Positions 1 to 7,587 of a stretch of DNA of 39,904 nt are shown in pieces. The DNA is from Deltaproteobacteria bacterium (lineage in GTDB: Bacteria; Myxococcota_A; Polyangia; Polyangiales; Polyangiaceae), in NCBI GenBank assembly GCA_003235365.1, contig QJWJ01000226.1, positions 1-39,904 of the forward strand, read 5' to 3'. The notes beneath the pieces are model-generated. The model did not search any database, was not told the origin of the DNA, and saw only the letters and a list, made by a program, of their open reading frames with translations. The translations under genes were made by a program, and so were the position numbers. Each line of letters begins with the position of its first letter. Position 1 is the first letter of the stretch.

Positions 1-1
1 C

Positions 2-1246
2 CCCGGCGCCGGGGAGGTTGGCCTCGGGCGCAGTTGGCATTACGTACGAGATGCCTGCCGCGTCCCGACCTCGGTGAGCCTGCGTGCGGTGTTGGAGTGC
101 CTTCACGTCCTCGAGCAAATCCACAACCGGACGGGCGACGGGGCTGGTCCTCATGGCGCCGTGTGGGACGGCAACCTGATGTTTCGCCCCAACGGCGAAG
201 CGTTTCTCGTGGTCGACCCGGAATGTCAGTTGCCACAGCCGTTGCAGTTCATCGCCACCGAGGTCCGCCAGCGTGGAGGGAGTGCGCGCCGACGCACCGT
301 CGAGGCAGACGTCTACTCCGCTGGCGTGATGCTGCTCGAAGCGTTGCGCGACGCCAGGCTCAGTAGCGACGAGTTGTCCGGACTGAGTCGCGGCGAGTCG
401 ACGCTCCTCGCCGAGTGGGGAGCGGACCCGCTCTTCGTCGTCGCCTTGCGCGCCGTCGACCCCCAGCCAGAGGCGCGTTGGACGAGCGCTGCCGAGTTTT
501 GCTGGGCGGTCAAGCGCGCTGGGCGGGGTCGAATTGCCCCGTTTGAGGCGCTGGGTGAACTGGTTCGATTGACGCTCAGCTACCAGTCCGACAGGGCCAC
601 GCCATTGCTCGGCGAAACATCGCTGCTCGGTGGCGCGTCGAGCGACCGCGTGGCCTCGCCCGAGCACCCCGTATCGACGAGGGGCGCGCGGCTCGCGCTC
701 GACGAGCCGGCCCCGCCGTCGAGCCACCGCGTTGCCCCACGGCGCGTCGAGGTTGCTGCACGACCGGTCCAGGCGTTCGCCGCGCTGTTGGAGGACAACG
801 AAGAGGCGACGACGCCGGCCGGCGCTCACATCGAGGCCCAGCTCGCCGCGCTACTGGCCATGCAAGCGCAGTCGGACGTCGACGAAGCGGAGGGTCCCGC
901 GTCGGGTCGGCTGCAGCCTGATGACTATCGCAGCGGGATCGCTCCACGGCGCGTATCCCTGGAGCCCGTCGTACCGGGGCCTGCAAGCGCCCTCGACGGC
1001 TGCTCGGACGTGGAGGTTGAGGTCGAGACGGACGAACCAACCGTTGTCGTGGAAGTCCGGCCGAACGCGGAGCCGCGCCGTCGGAAAGCGCTGTTCACAC
1101 GTCGCCGTGCTTTTCTGCTGTTGCTAGTGCTTGTGAGCGTGGCTTCGTTGGGGGCCTACGTGCTGGCGCGCCGCTCGGGCATGCCGTCGGATCTGCACGG
1201 CATGCGCGAGTGGCTCGTGGCACTGGCCTGGAGCCGCTGGTACTGA
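2..1246 (+). CDS. Kinase-like membrane protein, probable pseudokinase (5' partial)
   Basis: The frame is open from the left edge, so the start lies outside the window; the GTG at 74 is only the first in-window start codon. The first part resembles the C-lobe of bacterial Ser/Thr protein kinases. HGAVWDGN at 152-175 aligns with the catalytic loop (HxDxxxxN), VVDPE with the DFG region, and ADVYSAGVMLLEAL with the alphaF helix DVYSLGV motif. The catalytic Asp is Ala here, while the Asn and the DFG-type Asp remain, so phosphotransfer is doubtful. A low-complexity acidic/Pro linker (about 580-1070) follows. A positively charged stretch then precedes one hydrophobic helix (FLLLLVLVSVASLGAYVLA, about 1111-1167), giving one membrane pass near the C-terminus. 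The stop is 3 bp from the end of the convergent CotH gene. The kinase relationship is fairly secure; the partner is unknown. Confidence 0.75.
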   Translation, partial: PGAGEVGLGRSWHYVRDACRVPTSVSLRAVLECLHVLEQIHNRTGDGAGPHGAVWDGNLMFRPNGEAFLVVDPECQLPQPLQFIATEVRQRGGSARRRTVEADVYSAGVMLLEALRDARLSSDELSGLSRGESTLLAEWGADPLFVVALRAVDPQPEARWTSAAEFCWAVKRAGRGRIAPFEALGELVRLTLSYQSDRATPLLGETSLLGGASSDRVASPEHPVSTRGARLALDEPAPPSSHRVAPRRVEVAARPVQAFAALLEDNEEATTPAGAHIEAQLAALLAMQAQSDVDEAEGPASGRLQPDDYRSGIAPRRVSLEPVVPGPASALDGCSDVEVEVETDEPTVVVEVRPNAEPRRRKALFTRRRAFLLLLVLVSVASLGAYVLARRSGMPSDLHGMREWLVALAWSRWY

Positions 1247-1249
1247 GCG

Positions 1250-3292
1250 TCACAGACCGACAATCGCCGAGTCGATCCACGCCATGCGCTGTGGGATCCA
1301 CTCGCGCAGGGTGGTGACTTGGTCGAGCCAGACGGGCGCCTCGGGTTCTTCTGCGGGCTCGTCCCTGCCGCCGCCGCCGAAGCCGAAGCCGCCGCCCAGG
1401 CCAGCAGCAGGCCAGCGTTCCATGTCGCGTTGTCCCGCGCCTGCAAGTGGCGTGGCGATTGCCGTGATCTGTTCGTCGATCGCGGCATCGGATAGGAAGC
1501 TTTCACGCAGTTCGCGCCAGCGGGTGGCGAACTGGGCCATGAATGCCGGGTCCTGCCCCAACTTGAGGAACCAGTCATCGTTGCCGCGGCCGGTCGCTTG
1601 GCTTTCGAAGTGCCAGCCTTCGAAATCGGCGGTCGTCGAGGCCATGGCCAGATTGTAGTCCCACAAGGGGCCGGCCTTGATCAAACCGTCGCGCTCCTTG
1701 TGAAAGAAGCTGCTGCGCACGTACGCGTCGACGTCGCGAGTGATCTCGTTGATGATCACGTGGTCGACGAAAGACGCGACATCGATGTACTGCGCGTAGT
1801 CGCCCATCGGCTCGGTGTGAATCGCATCGTGGAAGTTCTGGACGTAGTCGGTCAACCACGTGACCTGTTGGTCGTTTGCGGGGAACGGGTCGACGACACC
1901 GAGATCGTTCCAGCAGTGGCCCGGCTCGACATCCGTGGCCGGTTCATCGTCCATGGACATGCCGAATCCGCCGCCACCGAATCCGCCAGCGCGACCAAAC
2001 GGTTCTGAGCCGGTGCAGATCAGCTTGGCTTCACCGCCGTCGAGTGCGGCTTGGTCGAACTTGAAGATGTAGCCGCCGCTGATGTCCGGCAGCATCGTGT
2101 CGTCCTCGCGCAATTGCTTGAGGTCCACACGGTCCTTCTGGTTCTTGATGGTTTCGCTGATCATGTACAGCCCGAAGTAGTCCGACTGCTCCAGCGGACC
2201 CCCGTCGAAGTTGATGTACAGTTCCGCGAAGCGGACTTCCATCGTCACCAAGCCCATCTGTTCACCCCACCCGTACACCACCGGATTCTGGATCAGTGAT
2301 CGGTCGAAGTACTCGCCGATCATGGCCCAATCGGCCTCGGCGGGCATGCCCAGGACCGGGTAGTTCGAGTCCTCGTCGTAGTTGTCCCAGAACTCCACGC
2401 GGTAGGGTGACTTCTCCGCGTTGGCCGAAGACTGACCTCGCTCGTGGTAGCCGGCGCGGGTCGCAATCGTCGGGGCGTTGGCTATCGACGCCACGCCGTC
2501 GACGGGTTCGAAGAGCATGAACGCGACGTCGAGGAACTCCTGCGGGACGTAGGGCTGCTCTTCGTCGGCGCCACCGAAGTTGAAGGTCACTTCCTTTTCT
2601 GGGCGGCCCCCACCGTAACCGTCCATGATCACGATTGGCACGTCGGAGGGCAGATCGAAGGTTCGCGCGATGTAGATCGCCGTGCTGGGGAAACCGCTTG
2701 CCATCCCACCGGCGAAGGCCGCGGCCCGCAGCTGGGTCGTTTCGGTCAGGGTCAGCGCGGTTCCATCATAGAGCGTCGAGCTTGCGGTCGGCAGGGTGCC
2801 ATCGGTCGTGTACCGGATCTCGGCCCCGTCGGGGCCCGTCAGCGCCACGCTCAATTGGCCTTCGAACGTACCGCTCGGAACCGAGAACGCGACGTCGCCG
2901 ATCAGCGACGGAGCGCCGTCCGTCGATGGGGGGGGATTGTTTGGGCTAGGGCCATCGACAGGTCCGCTCGCCACTGGCTCGGTGGTCGTCTGAGGTGCCA
3001 TCGCCGGCCCGGTGCCGCCGCTCGACGGCGTCGAGGACGGGGTCGTCGGAATGACGGGCCCAGCGGTCACTCCCGGACCTGGCGAGACTCCGCCGGGAAC
3101 GGCAACGGGAGTCGTGGGCTCACCCAACGGCGTGACGGTCGCTCCGTCGGTGACCGGTTGCTGAGGGACCGTCGTGTCGCTGCTGGGGACCGGACTGCTG
3201 GCACTCGAGGAGTCTTCTCCCGAGCAGGCGCCGCACGCGATGGCGGCTGTGAGGGTGACCAGGGCGGATATCGGACGGGGGCTTCGGTTCAT
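1250..3292 (-). CDS. CotH-kinase-family lipoprotein with chitobiase-like domain
   Basis: 680 residues. The N-terminus is a lipoprotein-type signal (basic start, hydrophobic stretch, then Cys20/Cys23). Residues 24-130 are a Pro/Thr/Ser/Gly linker. Residues about 143-210 (EIRYTTDGTLPTASSTLYDG) match the chitobiase/beta-hexosaminidase C-terminal-like beta-sandwich. Residues about 215-650 match the CotH family: RGQSSANAEKSPYRVEFW (285-302), YFGLYMISE (372-380), GGYIFKFD (406-413), the SFVDHVIINEI helix (507-517) and GPLWDYN (541-547). CotH proteins of spore formers are protein kinases; here the protein is probably anchored on the cell surface and its substrate is unknown. Gly-rich insertions (434-446, 631-643) interrupt the domain. 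A run of eight C (2928-2935) lies in the linker. The gene seems to be transcribed alone. Confidence 0.87.
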   Translation of the reverse strand: MNRSPRPISALVTLTAAIACGACSGEDSSSASSPVPSSDTTVPQQPVTDGATVTPLGEPTTPVAVPGGVSPGPGVTAGPVIPTTPSSTPSSGGTGPAMAPQTTTEPVASGPVDGPSPNNPPPSTDGAPSLIGDVAFSVPSGTFEGQLSVALTGPDGAEIRYTTDGTLPTASSTLYDGTALTLTETTQLRAAAFAGGMASGFPSTAIYIARTFDLPSDVPIVIMDGYGGGRPEKEVTFNFGGADEEQPYVPQEFLDVAFMLFEPVDGVASIANAPTIATRAGYHERGQSSANAEKSPYRVEFWDNYDEDSNYPVLGMPAEADWAMIGEYFDRSLIQNPVVYGWGEQMGLVTMEVRFAELYINFDGGPLEQSDYFGLYMISETIKNQKDRVDLKQLREDDTMLPDISGGYIFKFDQAALDGGEAKLICTGSEPFGRAGGFGGGGFGMSMDDEPATDVEPGHCWNDLGVVDPFPANDQQVTWLTDYVQNFHDAIHTEPMGDYAQYIDVASFVDHVIINEITRDVDAYVRSSFFHKERDGLIKAGPLWDYNLAMASTTADFEGWHFESQATGRGNDDWFLKLGQDPAFMAQFATRWRELRESFLSDAAIDEQITAIATPLAGAGQRDMERWPAAGLGGGFGFGGGGRDEPAEEPEAPVWLDQVTTLREWIPQRMAWIDSAIVGL
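2928..2935. repeat. 8-bp homopolymer (G on +, C on coding strand)
   Basis: Eight consecutive G on the plus strand, read as CCC codons for the Pro-Pro-Pro part of the CotH lipoprotein linker. A slip of one base would frameshift the gene before the chitobiase-like and CotH domains. The tract is seen directly; slippage is inference. Confidence 0.6.
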
Positions 3293-3349
3293 GAGGTCCT
3301 CGGGGCTAGCACGACGCGTCGGCGCCGCGGCCTAGTACAGTTGCGCTAC

Positions 3350-3367
3350 CTGTCACCTTGCTGTCAC
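3350..3367 (-). promoter_or_regulatory. CTGTCAC direct repeat upstream of CotH gene
   Basis: CTGTCAC occurs twice (3350-3356 and 3361-3367), an 11-bp period, about 60 bp upstream of the CotH start. Read on the gene's strand the half-sites are GTGACAG. The one-turn spacing suits a protein dimer or a -35-like element. I see no convincing -10 at the right distance, so operator function is only a suggestion. Confidence 0.3.
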
Positions 3368-3548
3368 AAAACCCCCATCGTTTCCTGCACTTCTGCCCCC
3401 ATTGAATCTTCTAGTCATTCCGCAATCCAGTGCTCCGAGACGCAACGCCGAAGGCATCATTTCTGCCAGTGGAGAGCCTCGGGTCGGATCCCTCCGCTCG
3501 CCCTGCGATGAACGATCCGGTGCAACACGCCGGTTCGACGCGCGCCGC

Positions 3549-4580
3549 TCAGGCGCCGTGCGGACGACGGCGAGTTGCGTAGAAGAGGCAGTCGCTCAGC
3601 GCGATTTCCGGGTTGGTCGTCATCATCACCGGAACCAGGTCGACGCGTGTGACGAGACGATCGCCGCGAGGCTCGAACAACTCGCTCGCGACGTCCCGCC
3701 CGGAAGCGCCGACTGCCGTCACGGGTAGGGACTCACCGGGCACGGCCCAGCCCAGGGTCGAACCCGCGGGGAGCCGCTGGAAGTTGCTCCTTTCGATCGC
3801 CAAGTCGACGGTCAGGTCCGCGGTGGAGTCGGGCTGGGTCGCCAGCGCCAAGCGCACGCCCGAACGCACGCAGATGCGAAGTGGCTCGTGCAGTACTTCG
3901 ACTCGCGGTGCGGCGCTGCCGTGCAGATCGAGTTCGGCGGTCGTCAACAGCCGCTCGAGCCCTTCGAACGCCAGTTCGTCGGCGGCCGGGTCGCCTGCTC
4001 GCCCACACTCGATGACCACGCTGGGCGCGCCGGCGCTGGTGGCTTCGACGAGCGTACCGAGTCGCAGATCGCTGTGAACCAGGCGCTCGGCGAAAAGCGC
4101 CGTGAGCTTCAAGATGGGACCGGTCACCGCCGTGGCGACGCCGTAGGCCGGGTTGTGGCCCGTGTTGTTGTGTAGATCGACGATGGCCTCGGGATTGAGC
4201 CTTTCGATGCGCTCCAGCACAGCTTCGGCAAGCTGCCCTGACTCGCCGTCGAAGGGGGGCAAATAGGTGCGGTTGGCGTCGGGGTGCCCGGGGAGTAGGC
4301 GATAAGTGAACACTGGTTCGGTCAGTGCGGCGTCCACCGAGGCAACGAAGAACTCGGCATTCACCGCGGGGGTGCGCCCCGCTGCCAACCAGCGGGCTAG
4401 TGCTGCACAACCGGAGGGCTCGTTGCCGTGGAGCAGCGTCACGACCACGCGGCAGCGGCTCGGGTCGATCCCGCGCTGGCTGATCCAGGTCGGCCTTGCG
4501 CAACGTCGGAGGAAGTCGACGGGGAGGCTGGGCCAATCACCAGATGCGGCATCGACCAGGGCGAACGGTTTGACTCTCAT
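3549..4580 (-). CDS. Aspartoacylase/succinylglutamate-desuccinylase-type zinc hydrolase
   Basis: 343 residues from the ATG at 4580; the same frame is open further upstream, but that part is Arg-rich and overlaps the upstream gene. Family motifs are clear: HGNE (His51, Glu54) plus His137 in VDLHNNTGHNP as zinc ligands, DANRTYLPPF (Arg104) resembling the DLNRxF substrate-binding motif, and VIECG (Glu191) as the likely catalytic acid/base. The family removes acyl groups from N-acyl amino acids or related amides in the cytoplasm. The start overlaps the stop of the GCS2-type ligase gene by ATGA, so the two are probably translated in a coupled way. The substrate cannot be read from sequence; a product or N-acylated relative of the ligase product is a reasonable guess. 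Confidence 0.88.
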   Translation of the reverse strand: MRVKPFALVDAASGDWPSLPVDFLRRCARPTWISQRGIDPSRCRVVVTLLHGNEPSGCAALARWLAAGRTPAVNAEFFVASVDAALTEPVFTYRLLPGHPDANRTYLPPFDGESGQLAEAVLERIERLNPEAIVDLHNNTGHNPAYGVATAVTGPILKLTALFAERLVHSDLRLGTLVEATSAGAPSVVIECGRAGDPAADELAFEGLERLLTTAELDLHGSAAPRVEVLHEPLRICVRSGVRLALATQPDSTADLTVDLAIERSNFQRLPAGSTLGWAVPGESLPVTAVGASGRDVASELFEPRGDRLVTRVDLVPVMMTTNPEIALSDCLFYATRRRPHGA

Positions 4581-6049
4581 CGGGGCCAGCGGTGTGCGGG
4601 CGTGTTGCCAGCGGAGTGCTCGATATACTCCTCGACGAGTTGACGCAAGGCTTCCTCGCGCGAGCGCGACGGCAGTAGCTGCTCGAAACGAGCCCGTTGC
4701 CACCGCGCGCCGGTTTGTCCCGTCGCAATCCGCTCTTCGATTCGCTCCAGGTGGGGGGAGTAGTCGGCGTCGGCGACGCCTGCGGCGAGCAGTCCGCGAC
4801 GGGCGACCGGGAGCAGCCGTTGGGCGAGTTGCCCGGCGCGCGTCGTCTCGATGCCGGCCGGCGTGGGCCATCGAAGCGTCGCATCCAAACCGTCGCGTGC
4901 GGCGGCGTAGAAGTTCGACTCTGCGTCAGTGAATGGTAGCGACTCGTGTGGAGCCGCGTCGTCGTTTGCCAGAGCCAGCGCGAGGCCTACCAAAAACGCC
5001 GCATTGCTCTGCATGTCGGCAATCGTGGGCCCGGCGGGCAGCGCGCGCATCTCGATGCGCACGTGTCCGCCCCCTGCGGTGTCGTAGACTGGTCGGTTCC
5101 AGCGCCAGACCGTCCCGCTGTGCAAACGCAACTCGCTCAACGTCGGTAGTCGCCCCGCGGCCAACACTTCCAGCGGCGCTTGGGGTCCCAGCAGTGGCAA
5201 AATCGGTTCGAAGTGCCTCACGTTTTGCTCGAACAGTTCGTAGGCGCCTGATTGCAGCCAGCCGTGGCCGAAACTCACCCTCGCCGGCTCCCCTTGCTGG
5301 CGTTGCGCGACGGAGCGCTCGTCGACGGATTGTTTGAAGAGCGCCACGCGGGTTTCCTCCCACAGTCGGTGTCCGAGCAACAGCGGCGAGTTGCCCGCGA
5401 CGGCCAACGCGGGCGCGGTGGACAGTTGCACGGCGTTGTACACGCGCGCGAAGTCCGCCGGTGGCACTCGGAGGTGGATTTGGAGCGAGGTGGCTGCGCC
5501 CTCCAGAGTGATGTCGTCGTGCTGGAAGGTCAGTGGATCGATCCCGTCGATGCGCAACTGGAATGGCGCTCGTCGACGCTCCCGCAGTTGACGCGACAGC
5601 GCCCGATAGCGAGCGGTATCGGTCATGCTGCCGCGCAAATGCGCGGCGTCCAGCGTGGGCAGGATGCCGATCATGACCGGACGCGCGCCGTGCGGCGAGG
5701 CTTGCCGTGCCAGCGTCTCGAAGCGACGGCTGAGCTGCTGACCCAGGTTGGCGAAAGGGGCGGCGTCGAGGTCGCACGGATCGGTGTTGCATTCGATGTT
5801 GAAGCGGTCGATCTCGGCGCTGAAGTCGCGCTCGGCGACGCACGCGAGCAGCGCGTCGCCGCAGGGACTCGGCTGGCATGCTGCGTCGACGAGGAACAGC
5901 TCGAGTTCGGCGCCGAGGCACAGCGGTCCTTCTCCGAATCGGTCGCTGCCGAGGATCGTCGACAGCGCGCTGAGATTGTCGTCGAGGCGCCGCGCGAAGA
6001 GTTCGAAGTCGCGCCGGTCGAATCGTTCGCGCTCGATGTCGACGCCCAT
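4577..6049 (-). CDS. GCS2-type carboxylate-amine ligase (glutamate-cysteine ligase family)
   Basis: 490 residues. The N-terminal GAELELFLVD (46-55) is the conserved ExE metal/ATP-binding strand of the glutamate-cysteine ligase 2 family. Other family-like segments are DRFNIECNTDP, HDDITLEGAATSLQIHLRVP, APALAVAGNSPLLLGHRLWEETR, and GGGHVRIEMRALPAGPT, which supplies the late basic/acidic residues. These enzymes use ATP to join a carboxylate (often the gamma-carboxyl of glutamate) to an amine. The protein is longer than short YbdK-type members (about 370 residues). It is the first gene of a two-gene operon with the zinc hydrolase. No glutathione synthetase is next to it, so classic glutathione synthesis is not implied. 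Confidence 0.85.
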   Translation of the reverse strand: MGVDIERERFDRRDFELFARRLDDNLSALSTILGSDRFGEGPLCLGAELELFLVDAACQPSPCGDALLACVAERDFSAEIDRFNIECNTDPCDLDAAPFANLGQQLSRRFETLARQASPHGARPVMIGILPTLDAAHLRGSMTDTARYRALSRQLRERRRAPFQLRIDGIDPLTFQHDDITLEGAATSLQIHLRVPPADFARVYNAVQLSTAPALAVAGNSPLLLGHRLWEETRVALFKQSVDERSVAQRQQGEPARVSFGHGWLQSGAYELFEQNVRHFEPILPLLGPQAPLEVLAAGRLPTLSELRLHSGTVWRWNRPVYDTAGGGHVRIEMRALPAGPTIADMQSNAAFLVGLALALANDDAAPHESLPFTDAESNFYAAARDGLDATLRWPTPAGIETTRAGQLAQRLLPVARRGLLAAGVADADYSPHLERIEERIATGQTGARWQRARFEQLLPSRSREEALRQLVEEYIEHSAGNTPAHRWPR

Positions 6050-6095
6050 CGGCGCAATCTACCAAAAACCGCCCGCGATCGCGAAGAAGCAAGCA

Positions 6096-6113
6096 GGGTG
6101 GGGTGGGGTGGTG
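6096..6113. repeat. Short G-rich tandem (GGGT-type) tract
   Basis: Three G-tracts of 3, 4 and 4 followed by GG, separated by single T, lie between the divergent GCS2 and glycosyltransferase genes, about 47 bp upstream of the GCS2 start. It could fold as a two-tetrad G-quadruplex on the plus strand. No function is shown. Confidence 0.3.
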
Positions 6114-6297
6114 TCAGCGCCAGCGCCTGTCAGACATCGAGCGACACCGGGCCGGGTGCGGTTGCCTCCGACGCGCCCTGTGGCTAATACCCGGGTGGAA
6201 TGACGACCCTGAGGTCGATGAGCTCGGGGCAATGACGGGGCTCATCGGTGCGAGCCGGGGTGGTCGGCGCGCTCTTGGGAGCCAACACGGTGGGCAC

Positions 6298-7311
6298 ATG
6301 AAGAGCAAGTCTTCGAAGACCAAGACCAAACGCAAGTCGAGGCGGCGTCTGCTCGTGCTCAATTGCCACGAGGCGTGGGTGTATCAGCTCGGCGCGCTCG
6401 ACTTCGACCTCGACATCGTAGTGGGGCTGAAAGGGCGCCACACGGCGACTTGGGACGAGCGAATGCGTCCCGTCCCTCCGCGGGCGCGGCTTCTGACTCT
6501 TCAACAGGCGCTGGCTGTCCCGACCGAGTACTACTGCATGGTCGCTCACAACATCAGTGACTTGCTCGACCTCAAACAACGCAAGGGTCCGCGCCTGTTG
6601 GTCATCCACTCGACCCTCGACGGCAAATACGCCGAGCAGGGAGCCAGTGCCGATCCCGACGAAGTACGCCGGACGCTGCGCACCTACGTGGAAATGACGA
6701 ACACTCACGTCGTAGCCGTTTCGGAGCTGAAGGGCCGCAGTTGGGGCTTCTTGGACGACCTGGTTCCCTTCAGTGTGGACGTCTCGGCTTACCCCGAGCC
6801 GACGTACGAGTTGGCGGAGGGGCTGCGGATTTCCAACTTCTTCACCCAGCGGCGCAACATTCTGATGGGCGAACTTCACGCTGCAGCCTTTGGTCGGGTG
6901 CCGGTTCGTTTGGTGGGGCACAATCCTGACCTTCCGGGTGTCGAAGCCGCGAAGGACTGGCAGCAGTTGAAGGACACGCTGAGCAAGCACCGTTTCTACG
7001 TCCACACGGCCGACCCTGCCTTGGAAGACGGCTACAACATGGCCGCGCTCGAGGCGATGGCGGCAGGATTGCCGGTGCTGAGCAACGTTCACCCGAGTTC
7101 GCCAATCACCGACGGCGTCGATGGGTTCGTTTCGAACGATCCCGCGAGGCTCGAGCAGTGCGCTCTGCGCCTGCTCGATGACGCGGAGCTGGCCCGGCAG
7201 ATGGGCACTCGCGCCCGGCAGACCGTCGCCGAGCGCTTCGGCGTGGACAAGTTTCGGCGCGAGTTTTCCGCGTCGATCGAACGCGCTCGTGCTGCGTACC
7301 GCGCCGGCTGA
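6298..7311 (+). CDS. Glycosyltransferase (GT4-like, GT-B fold)
   Basis: 337 residues from the ATG at 6298, whose first 17 residues are a lysine/arginine-rich tail. The frame is open upstream to 6103, but that part has non-coding character. The C-terminal half has the nucleotide-sugar-binding pattern of GT-B retaining enzymes: RFYVHTADPALEDGYNMA followed by ALEAMAAGLPVLSN, where D-x7-E replaces the usual E-x7-E, then DGVDGFV and a final helix with AERFGVDKFRREF. The N-terminal half (NCHEAWVYQL) is less conserved. No other cell-wall or LPS gene is adjacent, so the acceptor is unknown. It is divergent from the ligase operon. Confidence 0.8.
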   Translation: MKSKSSKTKTKRKSRRRLLVLNCHEAWVYQLGALDFDLDIVVGLKGRHTATWDERMRPVPPRARLLTLQQALAVPTEYYCMVAHNISDLLDLKQRKGPRLLVIHSTLDGKYAEQGASADPDEVRRTLRTYVEMTNTHVVAVSELKGRSWGFLDDLVPFSVDVSAYPEPTYELAEGLRISNFFTQRRNILMGELHAAAFGRVPVRLVGHNPDLPGVEAAKDWQQLKDTLSKHRFYVHTADPALEDGYNMAALEAMAAGLPVLSNVHPSSPITDGVDGFVSNDPARLEQCALRLLDDAELARQMGTRARQTVAERFGVDKFRREFSASIERARAAYRAG

Positions 7312-7587
7312 GGACGGCTGGCGGGGCGGTTGGCGAAGCGTTGCTGAGCGTTGGGCGAGCAACTCGCGCTGACAGCGAACGATTGAATCGCTTGCTCGCT
7401 GGTCGTGGCGCGGAGCGTCGCGAGTTCGTCGCGTACAGGCGCGCACACGACCTCTGCGTACAATACAGACGTCGTCAAGCGGTTCGCCGGTCGCATCGCG
7501 GTCGACAGCTCCAACTTTGCCCGTGATTCTCCGGTGGTCATCACTAGACTGTCTCGCTCTGAATGCAGCGCTTTGGAGGGCCGACAC

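Noticed and set aside
2444..3511. A 355-codon plus-strand frame
   Set aside because: It is antisense to the CotH lipoprotein and Arg-rich with no domain, typical of GC-rich shadow frames.
4580..4871. Upstream extension of the zinc hydrolase frame
   Set aside because: The extension is Arg-rich and overlaps the ligase coding sequence; the ATGA-overlap start at 4580 fits better.
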